In this document: piece by piece, positions 14,828 to 23,355 of the stretch
How positions within the stretch are numbered: position 1 is the first letter of the stretch
How the letters are laid out: each line of letters begins with the position of its first letter
Origin: Clostridia bacterium
GTDB lineage: Bacteria > Bacillota > Clostridia > Christensenellales > CAG-314
Length of the DNA: 36,973 nt
Direction of reading: 5' to 3'
NCBI GenBank assembly: GCA_017409765.1
Contig: JAFQSA010000053.1
Location: 1-36,973 of the forward strand
Position numbers and translations under genes: made by a program
The notes under the pieces: generated by a model
Seen by the model: the letters and a program-made list of their open reading frames with translations, nothing else
What the model was told of the DNA's origin: nothing
The model's database searches: none

Positions 14828-15553
14828 TTAGTCGATATATGTGTAGGAAGCGGTCAAGGTGCATTCCACAATGAAATCTTGCTTGACGCTTTCGTGCTTT
14901 TCGTAGTTAGATTGCAACAAGCCCCACTCGTTGATTTTTGCGATGTGATGTAGGTGCACGTTGCCAGTTTCGTCGTTAAAAATGTTCATTTTGCCGTCAA
15001 ATACACAAAGATTGTTTTGCTCGTCCACGTAGAAGTACTCCGTGGGGTATCTGTAGATGTACAGCAAGAAAAAGTCTCCGTAGTACAAGCCACCTTCGTC
15101 GTAGGCGTCGTTATTGACGTAAAACAGGGAAGTTAGATAGTCCACAACAAATGACTCGTCCACCGCCTCCACCTTGGAACTGAAGTTAGTTATGGCCTTG
15201 CGGAAGTAGTTGGAGCCCTCTTTGTAGTAGTTGACTTGTTCGTTTGTTACACCCTCTTGGACGTATCTACCGATGTAGGCATTTTCAATTTGTATTGAAA
15301 TGTTTTTGGCGTCGGTCTTGTCCACTTGAACGGTGTAGGTTGCACTACCCAAAACTGTGCCATCCTTTTTGAGTTGCTTTTCCGTGACGGTATAGGATGC
15401 AGTTGCAACCTTGTCCAGCGCCTTTTTTCCATCCAACTCGGTGTTGAGGAATTGTTCAACCTTGGGATCGGGAGTGTACTTTTTGGAGAAGTCGCAAGCG
15501 GTAAACAAACCCAACATTGCAACTATCAATATAATTAGTAGAATTTTTTTCAT
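14828..15553 (-). CDS. Predicted lipoprotein, function unknown
   Basis: 241 residues from the ATG at 15553. A TTG seven codons earlier is possible, but AGGAT lies 12 bases before this ATG. A lysine start and hydrophobic stretch end in the lipobox LFTAC, with Cys20 as the lipidated residue. The mature part is acidic and rich in Tyr and Asn. Its repeated beta-strand pattern (ATASYTVTEKQLKKDGTVLG, then SATYTVQVDKTDAKNISIQI) looks like an extracellular beta-sheet domain. I do not recognise a family. It sits 27 bases after the nucleotidyltransferase-like gene and 2 bases before a membrane-protein gene, so the three are probably one operon. Confidence 0.75.
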   Translation of the reverse strand: MKKILLIILIVAMLGLFTACDFSKKYTPDPKVEQFLNTELDGKKALDKVATASYTVTEKQLKKDGTVLGSATYTVQVDKTDAKNISIQIENAYIGRYVQEGVTNEQVNYYKEGSNYFRKAITNFSSKVEAVDESFVVDYLTSLFYVNNDAYDEGGLYYGDFFLLYIYRYPTEYFYVDEQNNLCVFDGKMNIFNDETGNVHLHHIAKINEWGLLQSNYEKHESVKQDFIVECTLTASYTYID

Positions 15554-15580
15554 AGTTTTTTGTTTATCCTGCAAGAGATG

Positions 15581-16366
15581 CTATTTGTTGTCTTGCAACA
15601 TCAGTTGTAGTTCTGCAACCATTTGGTTTAGGTAATGGTTCGCTTGACTTGGATTGGTAAATAGATTTTGGTAAACGCCATCTATGTTTTGCTCAAAGTT
15701 GCGAGGCAAAACTTTGCACCATTGTTTACACAATGTCAGTAGGCGTTTTTCGCCGGGATGTGTTAGATTATTGTATGCAAAAAGCACATCAAAATAGCTT
15801 TCCATAAACGCTGCTGTACGATGGCAAACGCTAACCGTATCGCTACGCCCTTGCGCCTTTTGGATTTGGTGTAGATAGTTAGGCAGGTATCTATACAACA
15901 ACTTGGTGTTGTTGTCGATGATATTTGCACGAAGTTGTGGCGGATAGTCGACGGAAAATCTTTTTTTAGCGTTAGCAAGCAATCCTTGCTTGTCGTAGAC
16001 AATTTTGCATGTAAGCAAGTTGTGCCACATACATGTTGTGTAACCATTGCATGAGTTAAATTTTTCCACAACCCAAGCAACTTGGTTAACAAAGTCATCT
16101 AAATTGCGGTACAAAATGTCGATATCTATTCCATTGGAAAGTTTACAGTTATCTTCACTTTCCCAAAAACGATTGCCAATTTCCATGTATTTGCAGTACT
16201 TTTGCAAAATTTGTTGGCGTGTTTGATGTGGAATTTGACCTTGACAGTAAACATAAACGTCGTAGTCGGAGTTAATATCAAAGTTGTCGCCAGCACGAGA
16301 GCCACCCAATGCTATTGCTTGCACATTGGGGATTGTTGCCAGCTCTTGAAATAGTTTTTGTACCAT
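15581..16366 (-). CDS. Nucleotidyltransferase-fold protein (MNT/DUF4037-like)
   Basis: 261 residues from the ATG at 16366; AAAAGGAT lies 4 bases upstream, which decides against the earlier GTG at 16384. Near the N-terminus GGSRAGDNFDINSDYDVYVY is the Pol-beta nucleotidyltransferase signature (GS motif, then DxD), and GIDIDIL supplies the third acidic position. The C-terminal part is helical (an HRTAAFMESYFDVLFA segment) and resembles the substrate-recognition half of aminoglycoside- or tRNA-type nucleotidyltransferases of the DUF4037 kind. Its substrate is unknown. No HEPN partner is next to it, so a HEPN-MNT toxin-antitoxin pair is not supported. Confidence 0.72.
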   Translation of the reverse strand: MVQKLFQELATIPNVQAIALGGSRAGDNFDINSDYDVYVYCQGQIPHQTRQQILQKYCKYMEIGNRFWESEDNCKLSNGIDIDILYRNLDDFVNQVAWVVEKFNSCNGYTTCMWHNLLTCKIVYDKQGLLANAKKRFSVDYPPQLRANIIDNNTKLLYRYLPNYLHQIQKAQGRSDTVSVCHRTAAFMESYFDVLFAYNNLTHPGEKRLLTLCKQWCKVLPRNFEQNIDGVYQNLFTNPSQANHYLNQMVAELQLMLQDNK

Positions 16367-16387
16367 GGTTATCCTTTTCACCAAAAC

Positions 16388-16411
16388 ACCGCCACCGAAT
16401 TTGGCGGCGGT
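16388..16411 (-). terminator. Possible terminator after the ATPase gene
   Basis: ACCGCCACC pairs with GGCGGCGGT (one mismatch) around 6 bases. On the minus strand only GTTTTGG follows, so termination may be partial. The plus strand has TTTTT, but no plus-strand gene ends here. It lies 22 bases upstream of the nucleotidyltransferase-like start. Confidence 0.5.
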
Positions 16412-16544
16412 TTTTGATGTGTTTTATTTAAGTAATAGTTGTGTTGAATTGAACAAAAATTTGTACTACCGCTGTAAAATTAGCAGTGGACAAACATTTT
16501 GACGCCCAATTTGTGATGCTAGTTTGCACCACGTGTGCCACAAA

Positions 16545-19160
16545 TTAGCAAAGACGAATGTCGAATTTGTTTTCGTAGATACGCGCTCTTTCGATATCGG
16601 GAACAACGTGAAGTGTTTCGCCGACATTGCAGGAGTCTACCTTGACGTACAAAACATCGCCATTCAAGGAGCAACGAGCAAATTGTTCTCTGCCGTAGTC
16701 CAAAACTTCCTCTACTACAACTGCAATACCACTTTGGTCGAATGCGTAAGCATCGTGTGGTACTTCGAAACGGTAGTGGCTGAGGAACAATTGTGCGCCA
16801 AGTCCCTTGACAATCTTTTTGTTGATATCAAGACTTGTTACAAGTGACAAGCCGTTGATGTAGGCTGTGAACACTTTGGATTCGAACAAGATATCATCAA
16901 CGTGAGCGTTGTGTTCCGCCTGCATTTGAGCGATAACGTCAATCTTTGCACGTTTAGCCTCGCGAAGAAGTACGATTGCGTTGTCGCGATCTTCGCCGGT
17001 GGAATCCTTGACGCGTTGTTGAGCATCCTTGATGTTTTGTTCAAGACGAGCAAGTTCGTCTGCCTTGGCTTGAGCAAATTGCGCTTCTACACTCTTGAGG
17101 ATTTCGCCTGCTTGGGTTGCCCTTTGTTTTTCAACAGGCAACAAATCTTCTTGCATTTGCTTGATACCATTTTTTGCAAGTTCGATAAATCTGTCGTACT
17201 TAGCCTTGATACCTTCGATGATAGCATTGTACTTGTCCAAGATTTCTTGTTCCAAAACCTTGCGTTTTGCCTTTTCGTCGTCGGAAAGAGCGTTGTACTC
17301 GGCCTTTTTAGCCTTGAACTCGGCAACTTCGGCAAGGTAGCGTTGGTTTTCGTCTGCGAGAGCCTTTTCCGCTTCCTTCTTAACCTTCTTTTTGCCTTCC
17401 TTACCAAGGTCTTCGGTACCAAGACGATAGGACATGTGTTCTTGAATTGCAATAACCTTTTCCTTGTGGGCTTGCTTGATACCCTTCAAGATGGAGTCAG
17501 CCATTACAACTTGTTCTTGTTCGGCACGAAGTTGAACTCTTACTTGAGCAATTTCCTTTTCGGCGCATGCTTTGTAGTAAGCACAGAGGTGGTTTGTGGA
17601 GCGAACAGCATTGGATCTGTCGCAGTAAGCACCGTAAAGTGCATCGAACTCTGGCAATGGTTTAGCGATAACGTTGAGGTCTGTATCCATCAAAGAGATT
17701 TGCTTGAAGTCAATTCCCAAGGACAATGTTTCGCCAATTTCGTAGTCGCGTGTGCCAATCATAAAGAATGTGCGAGAGCCATTTACAAGGTGCACCACTT
17801 GTTGGCCGTTGATTTTTTCCACGGCAACAATCTTAGCTGTGATATCGTTGCCACCTTCGTAGAAGGCATTTGTAGGAATGAGTGTGTAGCCATTTGCTAC
17901 GCTGTGGCCTTCGAGTTGAGCGGAAACTGCGCTTGGCAATGCGATTTGTGCATCCAACAAGGAGATGTTTGCACCATCGATTGCAACGTCAAATACGTTT
18001 TCAGTTGGAACACGTGGAGCGATTGTTTCTTCCGTTGTGCCATCAAAGAAGTGTGCTTTGGACATATCCACAGCAACGTTGATAACGTCGCCAATACGGC
18101 AACTGTGTTCGCCACCGTAGTTTTTGACAATAACGGAAGTTTTGGAGTCGCCAAGACCGTGAACATCGAGGTTGAAGTCACCGTAGATAAGTGTTTCGTT
18201 ACCCAATTCTTCGAAGTGGGAAATCTTGACTTGCATGATGTTTTTGGACTCTGCAACGATTTTAGCATCGGCGGAGATGTTTTCACAACGGAGACCAATG
18301 ATGATCTTTTTGTCGCCTGTGAGATACTCTGGGCGAACCTTGAGCATTTGATCAAATGGAATTGTGAGAACGTTATCAAGACCATCAAAACGAATTTCTA
18401 CAACGTCGCCCTTGCGAAGAAGTGTTGCATCAAAGAAGTTCATTTGAGGTGTGCCGATAAAGCCCGCAACAAACTTGTTTTGTGGATAGTTGTACAAGTT
18501 TTGTGGGGTGTCGATTTGTTGAACGTAGCCCATGCTCATAACAACGATACGAGTACCCATTGTCATGGCTTCTACTTGGTCGTGAGTAACGTAGATAAAC
18601 GTTGTGCCGATTTCGTTGTGAAGTTTTGCAATTTCAGCACGCATTTCGGTACGAAGTTTTGCGTCCAAGTTACTAAGTGGTTCGTCCAAAAGGAATACTT
18701 TTGGTGTACGCAAAATTGCACGACCCAAAGATACACGTTGACGTTGACCACCGGACAATGCCTTTGGTTTACGTTCGAGGTACTCTTCGAGTTTCAAAAT
18801 TTTAGCCGCCCACAAAACTTTTTTGTGAATTTCTGCTTGTGGAACGTGACGGAGATTGAGACCGAAAGCCAAGTTTTCGTAAACGGTCATGTGTGGATAC
18901 AAAGCGTAGTTTTGGAAAACCATTGCGATATCGCGGTCTTTGGGCTCCATGTGGTTGGCAAATTGGTCGCCAATGTACAATTCGCCTGCGGTGATTTCTT
19001 CAAGGCCGGCAATCATACGCAATGTTGTTGACTTACCACAACCAGATGGTCCAACGAAAACGATAAACTCTTTGTCTTCAATTTCCATGTTGAAGTCGTT
19101 AACTGCTTTTACCCCGTTTGGGTAAACTTTGTATAAATGTCTTAAACTCAATTTAGACAT
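16545..19160 (-). CDS. MsmX/MalK-type ABC ATPase with three regulatory domains and a long coiled coil
   Basis: ATP-hydrolysing subunit for the neighbouring maltodextrin permeases. The start is the ATG at 19160, where GGGGAGGG lies 6-7 bases upstream; the frame stays open further upstream but overlaps the amylase gene. The 871 residues begin with a normal ABC domain: Walker A GPSGCGKST (37-45), signature LSGGQ (135-139), Walker B VFLLDE (155-160) and His193. A first MalK-type regulatory domain covers about 238-376 (IIIGLRCENI; HFFDGTTEETI). A second similar domain covers about 388-500, and a third about 759-871. The second and third share an alignable series of motifs (NVFDVAIDG with KVFTAYING; IGETLSLG with VGETLHVV). 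Between them, about 530-758, is a Lys/Glu/Ala/Gln-rich coiled coil. MsmX and MalK proteins are usually about 370 residues. The role of the extra 500 residues is unknown. Confidence 0.93.
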   Translation of the reverse strand: MSKLSLRHLYKVYPNGVKAVNDFNMEIEDKEFIVFVGPSGCGKSTTLRMIAGLEEITAGELYIGDQFANHMEPKDRDIAMVFQNYALYPHMTVYENLAFGLNLRHVPQAEIHKKVLWAAKILKLEEYLERKPKALSGGQRQRVSLGRAILRTPKVFLLDEPLSNLDAKLRTEMRAEIAKLHNEIGTTFIYVTHDQVEAMTMGTRIVVMSMGYVQQIDTPQNLYNYPQNKFVAGFIGTPQMNFFDATLLRKGDVVEIRFDGLDNVLTIPFDQMLKVRPEYLTGDKKIIIGLRCENISADAKIVAESKNIMQVKISHFEELGNETLIYGDFNLDVHGLGDSKTSVIVKNYGGEHSCRIGDVINVAVDMSKAHFFDGTTEETIAPRVPTENVFDVAIDGANISLLDAQIALPSAVSAQLEGHSVANGYTLIPTNAFYEGGNDITAKIVAVEKINGQQVVHLVNGSRTFFMIGTRDYEIGETLSLGIDFKQISLMDTDLNVIAKPLPEFDALYGAYCDRSNAVRSTNHLCAYYKACAEKEIAQVRVQLRAEQEQVVMADSILKGIKQAHKEKVIAIQEHMSYRLGTEDLGKEGKKKVKKEAEKALADENQRYLAEVAEFKAKKAEYNALSDDEKAKRKVLEQEILDKYNAIIEGIKAKYDRFIELAKNGIKQMQEDLLPVEKQRATQAGEILKSVEAQFAQAKADELARLEQNIKDAQQRVKDSTGEDRDNAIVLLREAKRAKIDVIAQMQAEHNAHVDDILFESKVFTAYINGLSLVTSLDINKKIVKGLGAQLFLSHYRFEVPHDAYAFDQSGIAVVVEEVLDYGREQFARCSLNGDVLYVKVDSCNVGETLHVVPDIERARIYENKFDIRLC

Positions 19161-19174
19161 ATTTTTTCCCTCCC

Positions 19175-20797
19175 CTAATCTACTATTTCCAAAATCACAA
19201 ATGATTGTGCTGGGATAGTTAGAGTGTTGTTTGATAGTTTTGGTGTTTTGTTGATATCTACCGAAAGTGTTGCACCCATGCGAACTTTGACATCCAAAAT
19301 GTCGCCGAGTTTGATTTGGTGCGTATCCTTTGCGTTGGCATTCCAAACAATAAAGATTTTGCTTTCGCCTTCGCCTTTGGCTACAATGCAAAGGTCGTCG
19401 TTGCGGGTTGAGTAAACAACCTTACCAACGTTACGAGCAATTGCAGGATAACTACGACGGATGGCGTTAGCGCGTGCAATGTAGTTTAGAAGTGAGTTTT
19501 TGTCCTCAAGTTGATCTTGAACGTTACCAAGTGGGTACTTTTGCTCGTCTGTGCCGGCTGTGGAGCCACTTACAGGCTTGCATTGGTACTCGTCGCCCCA
19601 AGGCATTGGTTGACGCTTGTCCTCGTCCTTGTAGGAGTTTTCGCCACTACTACTTAGTACAGCCATGCCCACTTCGTCACCGTAGTAACTGAAGGTTGTG
19701 CCGTACAACATTGCCATAAGGCCGTTGATAACCTTGATGTTGTTGGGGTAAGCGCCTGCCATCGAAATACCATAGGCACGAGCAACGTCGTGGTTGGAAA
19801 TGAATGTTGCAGGGATACCGCCATCGGCATAGGCAAAGTTTTCTCTGTCGATATCTGCCATGTACACCGCTACGCCCTTGCGTACTGCAAAGGACAACGT
19901 TCCGTTAGCGTTGTAGCCATGTTGGAAAGCAAAAAAGCTATCCACACCACTACTTTGATATGTTCTGTTTTCCCCTGGGCTACCCCAAGAGCCTTCGCCA
20001 ACGATGTAGCAATCGGGCTTGATTGACTTTGCTGTTTTGTTGAGCCAAGTCAAAAACTCTGTGTTTTTGGTAGGGTTACCGCTAAAATAACTTGTTACAG
20101 CATCCAAGCGGAAACCGTCGATATCGCGATCGATAAGCCAATAACGCAAAATGTTTGTGATTTCTTGAGCAAGCTTGCCGTTTGGATTGTCCAAAACATT
20201 TTGCAAGTTCAAGTCGGGCATTTCTCCCCAGAATGGACATTCGTAGTAGACATTGCCACTGTATCTTTCCCAACCACCGGGGATGCTTTCCGTTGCGGAA
20301 AAACGGCGGAAGTTGTAAAAACCGTAGTATTCGTTATCTTCTTGGTATCTAGTAAATGCGTGAGCACTTTGTTTGAACCACTCGTGTTGGCTTGATGTGT
20401 GGTTAAGAACCAAGTCCAACAAGATTGTCATACCACGTTTGTGACACTCCTCAACTAGTCTGTCGTAGTCTTGGATTGTGCCAAATTGTTTGTCGATGCT
20501 GTAGTAGTCCACAACGTCGTACTTGTGGTAGGTGGTGGATTGGTGCACGGGAGTGAGCCAAAGTCCATCGTAACCCAAGTTTTGGATGTAGTCCAATTTG
20601 GCGGTGATGCCGTTCAAATCGCCAATGCCATCTCCGTTGGAGTCAGCAAAGGAATAAGGAAAGATTTGGTAGTAGGTACGCATTTTGTCTTCCGTTTTGG
20701 GAAGGTTGGTTAGTTGCTTTTCTTGGCAACCGGTAAATGCGAACGCAAACACCAACAAAAGTACAAATGTAAGTGATAGTTTTACAAACTTGTTCAT
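19175..20797 (-). CDS. Extracellular GH13 alpha-amylase lipoprotein
   Basis: A 540-residue lipoprotein that should sit on the outer face of the membrane and cut starch or maltodextrin before import. The signal peptide ends in the lipobox FTGC with Cys24. The GH13 barrel begins at YYQIFPYSFADSNGDGIGDL (42-61). Catalytic residues are Asp232 (DGFRLDAVTSY), Glu268 (YIVGEGS) and Asp337 (ISNHDVAR). MPDLNL (193-198) is the region V motif of the intermediate/oligo-1,6-glucosidase-like group. The C-terminal domain (about 430-540) is a beta-sandwich. AAGGGG precedes the ATG, 3 bases after malG. It lies between malG and the ATPase, so it is co-transcribed with the transporter. Confidence 0.92.
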   Translation of the reverse strand: MNKFVKLSLTFVLLLVFAFAFTGCQEKQLTNLPKTEDKMRTYYQIFPYSFADSNGDGIGDLNGITAKLDYIQNLGYDGLWLTPVHQSTTYHKYDVVDYYSIDKQFGTIQDYDRLVEECHKRGMTILLDLVLNHTSSQHEWFKQSAHAFTRYQEDNEYYGFYNFRRFSATESIPGGWERYSGNVYYECPFWGEMPDLNLQNVLDNPNGKLAQEITNILRYWLIDRDIDGFRLDAVTSYFSGNPTKNTEFLTWLNKTAKSIKPDCYIVGEGSWGSPGENRTYQSSGVDSFFAFQHGYNANGTLSFAVRKGVAVYMADIDRENFAYADGGIPATFISNHDVARAYGISMAGAYPNNIKVINGLMAMLYGTTFSYYGDEVGMAVLSSSGENSYKDEDKRQPMPWGDEYQCKPVSGSTAGTDEQKYPLGNVQDQLEDKNSLLNYIARANAIRRSYPAIARNVGKVVYSTRNDDLCIVAKGEGESKIFIVWNANAKDTHQIKLGDILDVKVRMGATLSVDINKTPKLSNNTLTIPAQSFVILEIVD

Positions 20798-20800
20798 ACG

Positions 20801-21682
20801 TTACCCCTTGACAGAACCACCTGTAACGCCTTCGACGTAGAAGCGTTGCATCAAGAAGAACAAGATGATAGGCAAAATGGATACAACTACACCACCAGCA
20901 CAGAAGTGTGTGAAGTGTTTGTCGTACATTGCAAAGCTGTCAATCCAAGTTTTCAAGCCGATTGCAACAGTTTGGTATTGCGAACCGCTCTTGCCTACCA
21001 AGTAGCTTGCCATCATAAAATCGCCCCATGGACCAACAAATGCGCCAAGCAATGTTTGGATGATGATTGGCTTGGAAAGTGGCAATGTGATGGACCAGAA
21101 AATCTTGTTTTTGGTTGCGCCGTCAATCATTGCTGCTTCGTCAAGAGATTTGGGGATGGTATCAAAGAAACCTTTGGTTACCATGTAACCCATCATTGTA
21201 CCAGAGACGTACACCAGCATAAGTCCAAAGATGGAACTTTCGTTACCAACAAGTCCCAATGCGTCAAGCAAGTGGTAGATACAAATCATACCCAAAAAGC
21301 CAGGGAACATACCCAAGATAAGCATGAACTTCATCAAGGCTTTACGGCCTGTAAAACGCATACGAGAAAGTGCGTAGGCTGTCAAAAGTGTGATCATCGT
21401 GTTGATAACGGAAACTACCAATGCGATAATCAACGTGTTGGTGTACCAGTTCATAAAGTTGCTGTCCTTGCCTGTGAAAAGGTAAAGGTAGTTATCAAGC
21501 CCCCACTCTTTGGGGAAGAAGTAACCAGCAATACCAGTACTTTCTGTACGGAAGGAGTTTACAATCAAGTATGCGAATGGGAAAACCCAAACGATAGAGA
21601 TGATTGCAAGGAAAATGTAAAGGAGTGTATTTGTGATACCTTCGCGGATCTTTTTTGTATTTTTACGTCTACCGAATGTCAT
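20801..21682 (-). CDS. malG: MalG-type maltodextrin ABC transporter permease
   Basis: A 293-residue inner-membrane subunit of a carbohydrate ABC importer. Six membrane helices are visible, beginning with LLYIFLAIISIVWVFPFAYLIV (20-41). The cytosolic EAA loop that docks on the ATPase is at 181-203 (DEAAMIDGATKNKIFWSITLP). The C-terminus (YVEGVTGGSVKG) has the usual GxxxGxxKG ending of MalG proteins. Its start overlaps the malF stop by one base (TAATG), with GAGGAGG upstream, so the two are translationally coupled. The substrate assignment rests on the neighbours (binding protein, amylases), which is inference. Confidence 0.93.
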   Translation of the reverse strand: MTFGRRKNTKKIREGITNTLLYIFLAIISIVWVFPFAYLIVNSFRTESTGIAGYFFPKEWGLDNYLYLFTGKDSNFMNWYTNTLIIALVVSVINTMITLLTAYALSRMRFTGRKALMKFMLILGMFPGFLGMICIYHLLDALGLVGNESSIFGLMLVYVSGTMMGYMVTKGFFDTIPKSLDEAAMIDGATKNKIFWSITLPLSKPIIIQTLLGAFVGPWGDFMMASYLVGKSGSQYQTVAIGLKTWIDSFAMYDKHFTHFCAGGVVVSILPIILFFLMQRFYVEGVTGGSVKG

Positions 21683-23214
21683 TATTGGAAATCCTCCTCG
21701 TTTTTAACTGCGCCTACGCGAGAGTAAGCGATAAGTGAGAAGAAGGCAATTACGATAAACAACAAAATACCAATTACGGATGCCATGTCGTAGTCGGACT
21801 TGTCAACCGTCATCTTGTACAACCAGGTGATCAGCAAGTCCAAGTCGCCCGCCGAACTTACCAGTCCCGCTTGGGCAGATACACCCGACTTACCACCTGT
21901 AAGCAAGAAGATCATATTGAAGTTGTTGATGTTGCCAACGAATGTTGTGATCAAGCTTGGGCCCAAAACGAACATCATGTAAGGGAATGTGATCTTGAAG
22001 AACATTTGAGCGGGATTTGCACCGTCGATCTTTGCCGCTTCGTACAAGTCGCCAGGGATGTTCATCAAAATACCCGTACAAGTAAGCACCGTGTGAGGAA
22101 TACCTACCCACATGTTTACCATAACTACGGTAAATTGCGCCATCGTTCGCGAGCCATCCAGCCATTTGACTGGTTCGAGATTGATCAACTTCAACAAGTA
22201 GTTTACGATACCACCAGTTGTTTGGAACATCTTGGATACCAACAAAAGGGAAATAAATTGTGGTACAGCAATAACTGTTACCAAGCAGGTACGCCACAAC
22301 TTTTTGAGTTTGATACCCTTTTTGTTGATCAAAATTGCCATGATCATACCACCAAACAAGTTGGTTACCGTTGCAAGAACTGCCCAAACAAGTGTCCAAC
22401 GAAGGATGTACCAGAAAGTACGCATGTATGCAGCGGCATCTTGCATTTGAGCGCCTGTACCGCCCTTACCGGAAAGCATGGTGGTAAAGTTGCTAAAACC
22501 AACCCAAGTAAATAGGTTTGCAGGAGGCATTGTGTTACGGTTGAAGTTGGTAAATGCTACCAAAATCATAAACATAAGTGGCACTACTGTAAACACAATC
22601 AACGTCAAGGATGGGAATGCCAAAATTGTGAGGTGGAATTTTTTGTTCATCATTTGCGCCACGTCGTCTTTGATTGTGGCACAACGTTTTGCTACGGAGT
22701 AGCTAATTTGGTTGTCGTAAGCTTGCTTGATAGACATGAACAACATCACAACGGTAAACAAAATTACAACAATTGTAAGCATTGAGTACAGCAAAATTTG
22801 GAAGGAGTTATCGTAGTCGCCGATGGGTACACCGTAGTCGTTTGTTTCCATCTTGACGGTACCAAGGGTACCCAATTTGGAAATGTAGTGACCACCAAAA
22901 AATACCATGTACAAAACAAACGCTATTTCGTACAGCAAGAACAAGAAACCTCTACCAAATTGCTTGTAAGCAAAACAGCCCGTGCCCCAAACTACAGCAG
23001 ACAAACGCGTTGCTGTGTTACCATAGCGAAAAGCATCAATCACTCCCGTAAACCACTCGCCAATTTTGCGGAACAAAACGGCAAGTTTGGCTGGGATGGA
23101 CTTGAAAAACTTTCCGATGGCAGAGGGGATTGCGCATATCGAATACCAAAGTTTTGTCCAAAAACGAGAGAATTTGGGCATTGCGAGGTATTCCAAAGCA
23201 GAAATTTTTCTCAT
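21682..23214 (-). CDS. malF: MalF-type maltodextrin ABC transporter permease
   Basis: 510 residues from the ATG at 23214, which has AGAGAGGT 4 bases upstream; a longer frame starting at 23253 lacks this. Like E. coli MalF it has extra N-terminal helices. A basic amphipathic N-terminus (1-80) is followed by TM1 (about 88-112), a short outer loop, TM2 (about 138-163), a cytosolic stretch (165-193) and then the six-helix permease core. The EAA loop is at about 391-411 (YEAAKIDGANPAQMFFKITFP). It pairs with MalG and the ATPase. Between it and malE is a strong hairpin (23281-23311) that probably lowers its expression relative to the binding protein. Confidence 0.93.
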   Translation of the reverse strand: MRKISALEYLAMPKFSRFWTKLWYSICAIPSAIGKFFKSIPAKLAVLFRKIGEWFTGVIDAFRYGNTATRLSAVVWGTGCFAYKQFGRGFLFLLYEIAFVLYMVFFGGHYISKLGTLGTVKMETNDYGVPIGDYDNSFQILLYSMLTIVVILFTVVMLFMSIKQAYDNQISYSVAKRCATIKDDVAQMMNKKFHLTILAFPSLTLIVFTVVPLMFMILVAFTNFNRNTMPPANLFTWVGFSNFTTMLSGKGGTGAQMQDAAAYMRTFWYILRWTLVWAVLATVTNLFGGMIMAILINKKGIKLKKLWRTCLVTVIAVPQFISLLLVSKMFQTTGGIVNYLLKLINLEPVKWLDGSRTMAQFTVVMVNMWVGIPHTVLTCTGILMNIPGDLYEAAKIDGANPAQMFFKITFPYMMFVLGPSLITTFVGNINNFNMIFLLTGGKSGVSAQAGLVSSAGDLDLLITWLYKMTVDKSDYDMASVIGILLFIVIAFFSLIAYSRVGAVKNEEDFQ

Positions 23215-23280
23215 ATTTACCTCTCTGTTAGCAAACGAAGTTGGTTTTGTCAAATTTCGCTTGCATTTGTAAGAATAAAA

Positions 23281-23311
23281 GTCCGCCCTCCCCCATTGGG
23301 AGAGGGCGGAC
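23281..23311 (-). terminator. GC-rich hairpin between malE and malF
   Basis: GTCCGCCCTC and GAGGGCGGAC form a perfect 10-bp stem, with further partial pairing of CCCC and GGGA inside. On the minus strand TTTTATTCTT follows, as in an intrinsic terminator. It lies after the malE stop and before the malF ribosome site, so it is a leaky terminator or an mRNA-stabilising stem. Confidence 0.75.
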
Positions 23312-23355
23312 GATTTAACTTTTACCTATCTTGACTAATGTCGAGAGTGAGCTTG

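Noticed and set aside
15581..16366. HEPN-MNT type toxin-antitoxin or defence nucleotidyltransferase
   Set aside because: The GS...DxD motif fits a nucleotidyltransferase, but there is no HEPN partner and the protein is longer than MNT antitoxins.
19161..19391. 77-residue N-terminal extension of the MsmX-like ATPase
   Set aside because: It overlaps the amylase coding sequence out of frame and is rich in Cys and Arg. A strong ribosome site marks the ATG at 19160.
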